Positions 12,001-24,000 of a DNA stretch of 64,000 nucleotides are shown here, piece by piece. The first letter of the stretch is position 1; each line of letters starts with the position of its first letter. Source of the stretch: Malania oleifera (lineage: Eukaryota > Streptophyta > Magnoliopsida > Santalales > Ximeniaceae); contig NC_080425.1 of NCBI RefSeq assembly GCF_029873635.1, forward strand, positions 43,604,402 through 43,668,401, in the 5' to 3' direction. Position numbers and translations under genes: made by a program. The notes below the pieces were generated by a model that searched no databases, was not told where the DNA came from, and saw only the letters and a list, made by a program, of their open reading frames with translations.

Positions 12001-15000
12001 ATTTTTCCTTTTTTAATTATTTATATTGTTCTTGTTGTTTTTATTATTATTATAAAAATAAATATTATTTTTATTGCTATTATTATTAGTTATTATTTTT
12101 TTTCTTATAGTAATAATAATTAGTATGATTACTATATGTTGTTTTTATAATATCTCTAATTACCAAATGAGTTTTCTTTTATGGAATGAAGATGGATTCC
12201 AGCCTATCTCGGCTGGAATCATGATTTCCCTATTTGCAGGACCTGACTAGAATGCGCTTCCACCCTTGATTCTGCAAACCAAACTTAGGAATGGATTCCA
12301 TTCCTGAAATTTGTTTCAATGCAATCCTGAAATTTGATTCAATGCAATTCCACCCTTGATTCTGCAAAGCAAACTTAGGAATGGATTCCATTCCTGAAAT
12401 TTGATTCCATTTTAGGCCTGATTCTGCAAACCAATCAAGGGGTAGGAGTTTGTATAGTGAGAGTTACAAGCACATGTTGATTCTAAAGGGTTTCGATTAG
12501 TGCCCTCTTGGGGCAGACCTTGCTGTTTGGTTAGAGAGACCTTTTGATATGGAGGAGGTGAGGCCATGAGGGGGCTTTGTTTGATATGGAGAGAGGTAAG
12601 GGTCAAGGCCCCGATGGTTTTACCATGGCTTTCTTTTCAAGATAGCTAGGAGTGATTTAGAAGGATATTATGGAGTTTTTTCATGAGTTTCATTTGAATG
12701 GGGTGGTGGAGGAGTGTTAATTCTACCTTTATTGTCCTTATTCCTAAGGAGCATTCCAAGAAAGTGAGGGATTTTACATATGAGCTATTATGTGTCTTTA
12801 AAAAATCTTGGGGTTAGACATGTCTAAGAGGTTGTTAGAGGTGTTAGGGGGTATAGTTACCTTCGAGTAACCTGCCTTTCTTGAGGATAGTCGGATTTTA
12901 GGTGTTGTTTTGGCTGCCAATAAAGTGATGGAGGATGTGAGGAGGGGAGCAAGGGGTGCTTTGTTTAAGCTGGGTTTCGCAACAGCCTATGACATGCCAA
13001 GCTTGCTTCCTTTTTTTTTCTTTTTTTGGTGTGTGGAGGAGATGGGTTGAGGGGTGTTTATTCTTGGTGACTATATTTGCAATTGTGAATGTTCGACTAA
13101 GAGATTGGTTTAAGGCTTCCTAAGGGTTGAGACAAGATCCCCTATCCCCTTTTCTTTTCACCTTAGTTGTTGATGTGTTGAATTGTATGTTGAGACATGC
13201 TCAAGGCTTTGATGTGATTTAGGGCCTTGAGGTTGGCAGGGAGCGGAGGTTGTAATTTGCCACCTTCAATTTGCTGATGATGAACTAAAATTTTTGGATT
13301 GAAATTAACTTGTATAAAAGTGGGATTGCAGGTATGTGCCAGGGGGGTGAACTTGAGAGGGTTTTTGCTAATTCAGCTTGCTGCACTCTTTTGAACTGGC
13401 ATCATATTTATTTGAGTCCCTCTCTTCGTGGTAATCCTAATTCTTCTACTTTTTGGATTCTAGTAGTGAAGAGAGTGGATAGTAGGCATAATTGTAAATT
13501 GAGATTTGAATGTGAATCAAAATCCCAATTTCATGAATTGAGAATCAAGAATTGAGTCTAATTGTTGATTCGTTAGATCCCAAATGACTTGCATATTTGT
13601 ACAAGTAAAATAGTAAAAAACATTGAAATTTCAACAAAAATGTATCCACGATGTTGGTAGTTGGAGTGGCGCTTGCCTCCAAAGCAACTTTTGTAGGTAT
13701 AAATGATACCATGATCTATTTAACTCAAAACGATATATTGATATAAAAGGGAAAACTAGCCATATAGTCAAGTTGTACCATGATCTATCAAGTTAAACTA
13801 GTTTCTGTGAAACTTGGGACATATGTTATGTGCTCAAAGCTAAAGCACAAAGTAGTTCAAGATACACTAATATATATATAAATTTTTAAAATTAAACTTT
13901 ATGTTTCTGGTGTAAGTTTACATGTTTAACAATAAAAGTCATATGGATGCTTCCTTCAAAAAAAAATAATCAAGAAAAAATTAATGAAAAATTGAATGTT
14001 ATGGTTTTTAAAGTTACATTTGTCTCATGGAATAGCTGTTCATTGGAATAATATGGAAGATAATGAGAAATCTGGGAATAGAGGTAATAGCTATTCCTTT
14101 TATATCTCTTGTTATTTCATCCAATATGTAATAATAAAGGAATTGATATTCCCATGGTAAAATTTGGGGATAACTTATTCCTTGTCTATACCTTGTTATG
14201 GATTTATAAATAGTTTCACCATGTTTTTTGCTTTACAATAATAACATATTTTTTTTTATATAACTAATTGTAACTAACCTATCATAACTAATCTAGGAAT
14301 AGACATTTTGTGAACTAAGTGTAAAATAAGGGAATGAATCAATTAAGAACAATAAAAATTTGATCTTTATGGTGTTCAATAAAAAAAAATATAGTCATTT
14401 TGAATGCATGGGCTTTCTCTAACAACTAAAACAAGAAGAAAAGTTAAATAAAAAACATAAACAAAACTTATTAACATAAAAACTAATAAAAAATCAGGCT
14501 TTTAAATCTGGAGAGTGGAGAAGGCGACATGCCAACCAAATGCTCACCCCCACCTAGTTGACTTTGGTTTTCTTCTCAAGACTTGTTTCAACCTCTAACA
14601 CTGGTTTTCATCTAATCTTATCCAATGGCAGAAAAGAAAGGTACAGAATGAGAAGGCCAACGGACTTCTTTCTTCTGTTTTGGAGAACAGAACTCATGTG
14701 AATTGCAAATAGAAGACTATTGTTCAAAATAAAGTTTGAAATCTTTTAGTTGGGTTTTAGAGTCGTCAGATTTGAATCTTACAATTCGTATGATTCACCC
14801 TGATTCACAGCTTTCTGTGATTCTCCCATGAGATTTGAACCAATTTATGCCTTTCTCGATATGAATGGTATGATTTGAATTGAGAATTGTACGATTCTAA
14901 CAACTATGGTAGTTGCTTGGAAGGTTGGAAGAGGGCATATTTATCTTTAGGGGGTCACATTACTCTCATCAGTTGTCTCCAGTGTTCCCATTTGTTTTCT

Positions 15001-18000
15001 CTCCCTTTCTAGAATTCTTGCAGGGTTGGCTGCTGCCATAGAGAGGATTATGAAGTATTTTTTGAGGTCGCGTATACGGGAAGAGAAGGTAGATCATTTT
15101 GGTAGTTGGGAGAAGGTTAGAACACCTCAAGTCTAAAGGGGGTTTGGGCCTTGGGAATTTGGTGTCTAAAAACATCTCACTTGTTGGAAAATGGTTATTG
15201 AGGTTCTCTTTGAAGGTTGATTGACTTGATTCCTTATGGCACATGGTTATTCAAAACAAGTATGGATTGCATGGGAATGATTGGGGATACTAGAGGTAAT
15301 GGCAATGTTTCTCATGCAAGCCCTTGGAAGTTTATTTCTTAAGTTTCTCACTTCTTTTATCCTCTTACCCATTTTCAGTTGGGAATGGGAATCTTATTTG
15401 ATTTTGGGAGGATGTGAGTGGGTGATGTTTTGTTGAATTCTTTTGTCTCCATTGCATAATGCACTGATTGATGCTTTTTATTCTTTTGATGGCAGCTGTA
15501 TCTCTTGGAATTTTCTTTCCTTTTTTTTTTTTTTTAAAGAAATCTCAATGAGAGAGAGGTTGATGATATATGACCCTTTTGTTGAAGTGCTGGAGTCTTT
15601 TGTTCCTTGAATGTGGAGTGACTCAAGGATTTGGATTGGGGATTCTTTTGGTTCTTTTCCACAAATCTTTTTTTTTTTTTTTTCCAAATTGTCAAAAATA
15701 CTGGGCCCTTCTTATTTTACCTTGAACCACTTTATTTGGAGAGCTAAGGTTCCTCTCAAAATCAGGGATTTGATGTGGACTGTAGCTCTTAATGGGCTTA
15801 ATACCAATGACTTGTTGCAGGTGAGGAGGCCTTACAAGGCTCTTACTATTAGGATATCTGTATTGTGTGTAGTGAGACTAGTGCCCACTTGTTTCTCCAT
15901 TGTCGGGTGGCTAAGCAGCTTTGGGCTTATTTATCTTTTGCTGGTGCAGTACAGAGGTTCTGGGAGGACTAAGAAAGGAATAGTCTTATGGAGATATGTG
16001 ATTTTTGCTGTGTCTTGGATCATGTGCATTGAAAGGAATGGAAGGATTTTTAATGGAAAAACAAATCCCTTACATCTTTGGGTTAGTTATTTTTGTGGCT
16101 TTTCTTTGGGGTTTTCCTTCAAGGAATTCTGTTATTATATCTTTAACAGGATTAGAAAGGGGCTCTCATGTAATTCTTTTTGTTTTTTCTGCTTTTTCTT
16201 TTTTGCATTTATGAGTACTTTTTTCTCTTCTCTATTGATGGATTTCTTTTTAAATCCAAAAAAAAAAAAAAAAAAACAAATTTATGGCTGTTCAACCATT
16301 TATATGTTTTCCCGAACAATATGATATCTGACCGGTTCACTTAATGGTTCTCCAATTCAGATCCAGCCTCTGTTTTGAGGCAATTTAGGGCAAATAAAAG
16401 CACCCATAATCATGACATTCAATTGTGCAATAGTTCACATGAGGACTTGATATGGTAGGGTACTTGCGTTCAATAGGTAGTGCCCTCTCCTGAACAATTT
16501 GGACCAAATTTTTGACCACATAGAACTTGCTCTAGCCTACTGGATTTCTCAAACATGAGAGTTATTGCTTTTGTGATTAGATAACTAGACAACTCTTGTA
16601 GCTTCTAAAGCCATGCAATAAACCTCAGACAAAAAGATTTTTGTCTTTGGTTTTTGATGGCGAATTCGATTCCTAGTTTCTTATCTCAGTCCTTTTAATA
16701 ATGCAGTGACAATTTCTGCTCTCTCATCCCTATCATTCCTAAACAGGAGATAATGAAATTTTTTTTATTTAAATAAAAAAAATTCTCGCACAGAAGACAT
16801 TTGTTTAGTGTTATGCAATTGGTGTACTAACTGTCTCCAATAACAAGTAGGAATATATTTGTCTTCTTAAAAGTATTTCATTTTAGACCCGGTGCCACAT
16901 GGCAATTGGTGTGGCTTTGAAATGCTTTGCCTCTTTCAATCTTTTATCAATATTCTTTTGCCAATCCAAGAAGTCTAGATTAGAAAATTGGATGGACTGG
17001 TAGTGTGAAAATCCATATCAACCAAAATAGCTGTCTAAATTAACTAACCACTCTAAGACGTGAGGATCTGCTCAACCATCAAAATAAAGGGGTACCTAGG
17101 TGAAGGGTTTTTGAGAAGAAGAATAACCATTCTTATAAAATTTCAAGAGACGATTACAAAATAATTAGTAGAGGAAGGCCACCAAATCAGGAAGGTTACA
17201 AAATCAGCAAATCAAATCACCACAAAATCAGCAGATCTCTATCCTAGAAAACAGGAAACGGAAACTACTAGAATCTGAAATAGTAATTTCTGATTCTATT
17301 TGCAAAAAATAGAATTTCCTAATTTATTCCCTAGAAATTCGACACCCCCCCTCGCCCTTTCTCAAGTTGGAGCGTAGATATCTATCATGCCCAACTTGCT
17401 TACAAAGAGCTCAAAACTAGGTCTGAAAAGTCCTTTGGTGAAGATATCGGCTATTTGTTGAGTAGTAGGAACAAAAGGCATGCAAACAGCTCCACTATCA
17501 ATCTTCTCTTTTATGAAGTGTCTGTCAATCTTTACATGCTTCGTGCGATCATGTTGTACTAGATTTTGAGCAATACTTATGGTAGCTTTGTTGTCACAAT
17601 ACAACTTCATTGGCTTGTTCACTGGCATCCGCAGCTCTTCTAGAATTCTCTTTAGCCATAGCATCTCACAAATTCCGTTAGCCATAGCCCTATATTCTGC
17701 CTCGGCACCGCTCCTTGCAACCACATTCTGTTTGTTCCTTTGCCATGTGACCATATTTCCCCAAACATAAGTATAGTATCCTGACGTGGATCTCTTGTCA
17801 ATAACTGAGCCTGCCCAATCTGCATTAGTGTATGCCTCTATGTTCTGCTGTGGGGTTCTTTTGGAAGAGTAAACCCTTGCCTGGTGTACTTTTCAAGTAT
17901 CTGAGAATCCGATAAATTGCTTCAAGATGTTTCTTGTAGGGTGAATGCATAGACTGGCTTACCAAACTTACAGCAAAAGCAATATCGGGCTGTGTATGTG

Positions 18001-21000
18001 ATTAGTAAATTAACTTTCCCACCAACTTTTGATACCGAGTTGTATTCACTGGATCACCTTCCTTGTCATCTCCAAGTTTTTTATTGGGATCTATTGGAGT
18101 GTCTGCTAGCCTACAACCGCTCATCCCAGTCTCCTTAAGGAGGTCAAGGACATACTTCCGTTGGGAGACAACAATCCCTTTCTTCGACCAAGCAATGTAC
18201 ATTCCAAGGAAATACCTTAGAGATCCTAAGTCCTTGATCTCAAATGTTGATGAGAAGGAAGTCTTCAATCAGTTCATCTCAAGCACGCCATCTCCACTGA
18301 GAATTATATCATCTACATACACAATCAGTATCGCTATCTTCCCATCCTGTGAATGTGTTATAAACATCGTATGATCACCTTGCTCTTGACTATACCCCTG
18401 ATTTTTAACAAACTGAGTGAATTTCTCAAACCAGGCTCTTGGTGACTGTTTTAACCCATATAAGGACTTCTTTAGTTTACACACCTTTGTGCCAAACTTT
18501 TCAGCAAATCCTGGACGTGCATCAATGTACACTTCTTCCTCCAGGTCTCCATTGAGAAATGCATTTTTTACGTCCAACTGTTGTAGAGGCCAATCACGAT
18601 TAACTGCAAGTGACAAAAGAACTCTTACAGAGTTTAGCTTTGCGGCTGGGCCGAATGTCTCCAAGTAATCAATGCCATTGGTCTGAGTGATCCTTGGCGA
18701 CCAATCGAGCTTTATACTGTTCTAGAGAACCATCAGATTTATACTTGACTGTAAACACCCATTTGCACCCTACAGTTGTCTTTCCTCTTGGTAGATCAAC
18801 TAATTCCCACATGCCATTTTTTTCAAGAGCTTTCATCCCCTCGAAGACAGCCTCTTGCCACTTGGGAACTTTCAGAGCATCCTGTGCAGTATTAGGAATT
18901 TCCGTACAAGACAATTGTAAGGTAAAAGCATGAAAAACAGGTGAGAGATTTTCTTATGACACATAATTGGATAATGGATGTTGGGTGCAAGACCTCACAC
19001 TCTTCCGGACAACAATAGGAAGTTTAGAATCATTGAACTAAGGATTGGAACTAGACTCGGGTTCAGAACTAGAGGGCTCAGAAGTTGAAGATGAAATGAA
19101 CTAAACATGAAATAAAGGCTCGGTGAGGACATTAACTGGAGGGTTTACGGATTTTGGACAGTGTAAAAGATTGGAAGACCCTTTCTTTTGAGTTGTCCTT
19201 TGTCGCGAGTAGACAATGTCAAATGGTACCAACACTGTGGGTTTTTTTTTCCTCCTTTGTTAGTTATTATAGGATCATGAACATCATGAGATGACACTAT
19301 AGGAAGACTTGCCTTTTCAGTATCCAAAAAGTTTGACTCACTTTCTCCTGGTATGATAAAGCTTGGGTTTTCAAGTTGAATAATTAAAGTTGGAGAAGGA
19401 TCTTTTTGCGAGTCTTTAGTTTGGAAAAAATCATGAAACAAAGTCGAATCTTTGTTTTGGTTCCCCACCTGAAGATGAGGCATAAAATAAGGATGTAATT
19501 CAAAGAATGTAACATCCATGGCAAGAAACATTTTTTTTTTTTTCCAGAAATGGGTTCAAAACATTTATGCCCCTTTTGAGTTTGAGCATAACCAACAAAC
19601 ACGCATTTTGTGGCTCGGGGTTCAAGTTTTCCTCGATTATGACTAATATGAACAAAAGCGGTACAACCAATATCTTTAGTGGTAAAGAAGAAGAAAGCCG
19701 ATTTGTTGGATAAAACTTATGAAAAACATCTAAAGGTGTTTCAAAGCTTAAGACCTTATTAGGCATTTTATTTATGAGATATGTAGCAGTAAGAATGGCT
19801 TCACCACAAAGATATTTAGGTACCTGATTGGTAAAAAGCAATGCCCGAGCTACTTCCAATAAGTGTTTCTTTTTTCTTTCAGATAAACTATTTTGTTGCG
19901 GAGTGTCGGCTCAAGAGCGTTGATGAACAATTCCTTTTTCAAGAAAAAAATGGCCCAAAATGTGTTTGAAATATTCTCGACCGTTATCACTCCACAATAT
20001 TTGAATATTTTTCTGAAATTGTGTTTGTACCATGGTGTAAAAATTTTTGAAAATTGTTTCCACTTCAGATTTTTCCTTCATCAAATAAACCCAACTTAAT
20101 CTCATGTGATCATCAATAAAGGTCACAAACCATTTTTTGCCAGAATACATAGATGTTCTACATGGCCCCCAGTAGAAAATTCTGAAATAAAATACAGGGG
20201 TACCTAGGTTCATTTACTTGTTGAGAATCACCAACAACTTGATAACCAAACATGTCAAAAGAGCTCATTTTCTCCTTGAAATGGATGGATATGCACTGAT
20301 AAAGGGAGGATAAAGGACGAAAATTTAGATTGATGCAAAGAAGGGAGGCAATAATTTTAAATTTTTTTTTTTTATGAAAGCAAGAATGGGAACACAGAAA
20401 AGTATGGACCTAGTGCAAATTCACTAGCTTGCCAATTAGACAAGAAACATTAAGTTAGTTTGCAGGAAGTGCAAGTGCACACCAAAGTCCAAAGTCCATC
20501 CAACCTTCTGAAATGTCTCCAGCTCCAAGCATGCTTCCACCTTGAGGCCAGACATTTTTTTCTGAAATATTTTCTTTGAAAGCCGTCCGACTTCTTGCAG
20601 AAAAACTCCAAAATATTGCAGCAAATCTATAATGAATGCTAGCAGGATCAGGAATCTGGAACCGATTCTGGCAGGATCAAAATGTAGCAGTAAATTTTCA
20701 ATTTATTGTGATCAGAATCAATTTCTCTGCTATATTCTTGATCGTCTTGGCAAAATTTCAATTTTCCTGTGACATAATAAAATCTTGCCGTTGCAGTTAA
20801 AATCTCTCTCTCAGGATTAAAATATTATGACACAGAATCAATTTATTTTCAGTGTTCTGTATTCCTCATTGCAGTCCTAAATCTCTCAAGGCAGCATTAA
20901 ATATCTGCTCTCTGAGTCTGCTCACACAGTTGCTTGGTTGAGCTGCTGGAAGTTACAAGATGGCTGGATTGAGTACAATGAAGCCTTGGGTCCTTGTAAC

Positions 21001-24000
21001 TGGAGTGCTGGTCACTATCTCAGAAGTTATTCTAAATCTGCCCTTCCCCCTCCTACTGCCACTGACATTAACTGGTTGACTTTTGACTAGTGCGTTATTA
21101 GACCTACCTCACAAGTACCCAAACCATCTTAACTGTCTATTCCTTATCTTCTATATGTGCGATGATAACTTACAGCGAATGTATTCAATATTCAAATCTT
21201 AGAGCTTCACTAATCATCCACTTTAGCATTTTATTTTCAGTGCTAATTGGTAAGTATTTATTTCATAGAGGCAAAACAAGTTTTATGCTGGTTGTCAGGT
21301 AGGTAACTGATCCTTCCTCTACTTAGGCTTATGACTGGCTGTGTGGAAAGAATTAAGCACCAAGTGCATCACAGGTGGAGTTGACTAAAATATCCAAAAT
21401 TACCCAAAAGTAACTTAACTTCCTAAATTATCAAATTTTTCAAAGATAAATCCCTAGTTTCTAAATTTTTAGTAGAATGTGATCACCTAGGATTATCAAT
21501 AGATGGTAAGTAATCCATCAGGCTGCTTAGCCATTTTCAGACGAAGTAAATTGCTGTCTGCTTGCAATTTCAATTGTCACTGCGTAATTATAAGAAGGAA
21601 AATAAAATTCTGATGATATATAGACACCAGTTTGTCACGGTAAAATGTGAGCCTTGTAAGCGAACGGGATGAATCTGCATCTGTCTCATTCAGCTTGAGT
21701 ATTATTTATTTATTTATTTTTTGGGGGGGGGGGGGGGTGAGGGTGGTGGTCTGTGTAGTTGTTTAGAGTGAATTTCATTATCATTGCACCAAGGGAAGGC
21801 ATCTGAATGATGTAATCCTCGGACTAGACCTGAACCTGGATCGTTTATTTTATTTTAATTATTGTTCTTTATTTTGTTTGGTTTGTTAGGCAACCTGAAC
21901 ATGGGCCTTTAAAGTAATATTCTGGGGGGTGAGGGTGGTGTGGTCTGTGTAGTTGTTTAGAGTGAACTTCATTGTCATCGAATCAAGGGAAGGCATCTGA
22001 ACAATCCTTGGACTAGACCTGAACCTGGATCACTTTTTTTTTTAATTTTTATTCTTAATTTTTTTTGGTTTGGTAGGCAACCTGAACATGTGTCTTTAAG
22101 TAATATTCTGGTGGTCTGTGTAGTTGTTTAGAGTGAATTTCATTATCATCGCACCAAAGGAAGGCATCTGAATGATGTAATCCTTGGACTAGACCTGAAC
22201 CTGGATCGTTTATTTTATTTTAATTATTGTTCTTTATTTTGTTTGGTTTGTTAGGCAACCTGAACATGGGTCTTTAAAGTAATATTCTGGGGTGTGAGGG
22301 TGGTGGTCTGTGTAGTTGTTTAGAGTGAACTTCATTATCATCGAATCAAGGGAAGGCATCTGAATGATGTAATCCTTGGACTAGACCTGAACCTGGATCG
22401 CTTATTTATTTATTTATTTTTTTAATTTTTCTCTTAATTTTTTTTGGTTTGGTAGGCAACCTGGACATGGGTCTTTAAAGTAATATTCTGGTTTTCCCAG
22501 TTTGAATTTTGCAGTAAACAAGAAACAGTGTAAAGGTTTCGGCATAGGCTACACAATATGGGACATTTTAACTTTTCATGACTGGATCTGTCTTGTATTC
22601 TGGGTTGTGGGCCTGAAACTGAGGTCAATGAATAGAGGAACAAAATATTATTATCCTTAACGCTGCTGTGGGTTGAGTGAGTGTGGGGATTGTGTGATGT
22701 TGCTGTAAGGTGATTCTTTTGCAGCAAAGGTTATGATGGTGGGAAGTGGCAAATTTTGATGTAATGTCATGGTAAGCTTTCATAGAAAGGCTTCAATTAT
22801 GGATCCCTTCATTTAATTAATAGCATGACTTCCCCTAAATTTTTAGATACCTTGAACACTTCTTGATAAGAGACAAACTTTGATTATAATGAATTAGAAG
22901 GATTAAGACATCCTTTAGATAGAGGAAATAAGAAAGCAAATGGAGATGTTAAGAAAGTTAGAACTTCCCAATCTTTGCCTTTCTCAAACTTCAAGTGGGG
23001 TTGATACCCGACTATAATTTTTTTTTAGGAAAATTGAAGGCTTCCACTAAAGAAAATGCTCAACACAATTTTTTTGGTTCTCTCAAGCATTCTAGAGAAG
23101 CTAAGGGCATGTTTAGTTGTAGAAAACATTTTCCATTTTTCAATTTTTAGTTTTCCAAATAGTTATAAAATTTTTAGCTTATATTTAATTTTTCAAGACT
23201 TGTATTGGAAGGTAGAAAATAAAGAGTTTGCTTAAATGTGAAAAACAAATTTTCATTTTTTAATTTTTATATTTCAAAGTAATCACAATAAAGAGAACCT
23301 TGTTTTCCAATTTTTCAAATTTTATATATGGTAGTATTTAGAATCACGGATTTTGGGGCTTGGATTGGATTTGTGTGGATTTAGAAGAAACTCTATACAT
23401 AATCCACACAAATTAAAGTTCAAGATTTGAATTCCATGCCCCCATATGCATAGTAAGAGCTAGAAATCTAGAAAAATGATGCAAAGATGTTTTCCAACTT
23501 TTCTCTATAAATTTAGGAAATTGGAAAACATGGTGGCATTTTTGTAATTATTTGAAAAATTAGAAATGAAAAATAAGATTATTTTCGCCAGAAATTTGTG
23601 CTAAAATTGTTTATTGTTGTTCATTTATTTCATACAAATATTGTAAATATGAAAATTAATTAACTTTTTTGTAATTTTTTGAAAAACTAAAATGGAAAAT
23701 GAAAATTGTTTTCCACAACTAAAGGGCCTTGAGACTTTTACATGTCTCCTCTTCCAGCATGTTTGTGAAAAGATATGTTAATCCCCGCTGAGTCTCTAAA
23801 AATATTGTATGTTCATAATGCTAGGGTATATGTCTATAGGCACAAAAACAATTAAATTAAGCCTCATCAAAATTTATGACAAATTATCTCCATAATATTT
23901 TGTTAATTTCTTTTTTCATTCACCCTTTTTCTTCAATTGCCCATGGTGGGAAATCTCCCTTTTCCCTTTCTCGAACCCTCCTAGACTTTTCAAAATGGAT

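Larger units (their letters stand above)
11076..12437. mobile_element. MITE-like element swollen by an ATT-rich tract
   Basis: The left end reads catttggttttccgaaatg and the right end, in reverse complement, reads attggtttgcagaatcagg, giving imperfect inverted ends. Subterminal blocks of gaatggaatt / ggaatggattccattcc type occur at both sides. The interior is mostly degenerate ATT repeats. There is no coding capacity and the target duplication is not resolved. Confidence 0.4.
12440..16276 (+). mobile_element. L1-type LINE, 5'-truncated, split and decayed
   Basis: A plant L1 second reading frame is recognisable in mixed frames: [10 protein letters not shown] near 12610, [13 protein letters not shown] near 12940, the reverse-transcriptase core QFADD at 13267-13281 and, after an insertion at about 13485-14905, HLFLHC/zf-RVT type sequence ([16 protein letters not shown] and [14 protein letters not shown] near 15740-15840, [16 protein letters not shown] near 15980). 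The 3' end is a poly-A run at about 16259-16276. Stops and frameshifts throughout make it dead. It lies in sense orientation in the ECT intron. Confidence 0.85.
17101..20340 (-). mobile_element. Copia retrotransposon remnant, 5'-truncated
   Basis: On the minus strand: integrase from about 20213, reverse transcriptase (18914-18002), RNase H (17754-17362), a G-rich polypurine tract (complement of 17345-17360), then a 3' LTR (17101-17344). Gag, protease, the zinc-binding start of integrase and the 5' LTR were not found. Motifs fit the Copia order (integrase before reverse transcriptase). It is antisense to the ECT gene within its large intron. Confidence 0.88.

Noticed and set aside
17089..20209. 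Identical 13-mer ggggtacctaggt at 17089 and 20197, possibly a target duplication of the Copia element
   Set aside because: The left copy abuts the LTR, but there is no 5' LTR at the right copy and integrase-like sequence lies directly beside it; chance or a rearrangement is as likely.
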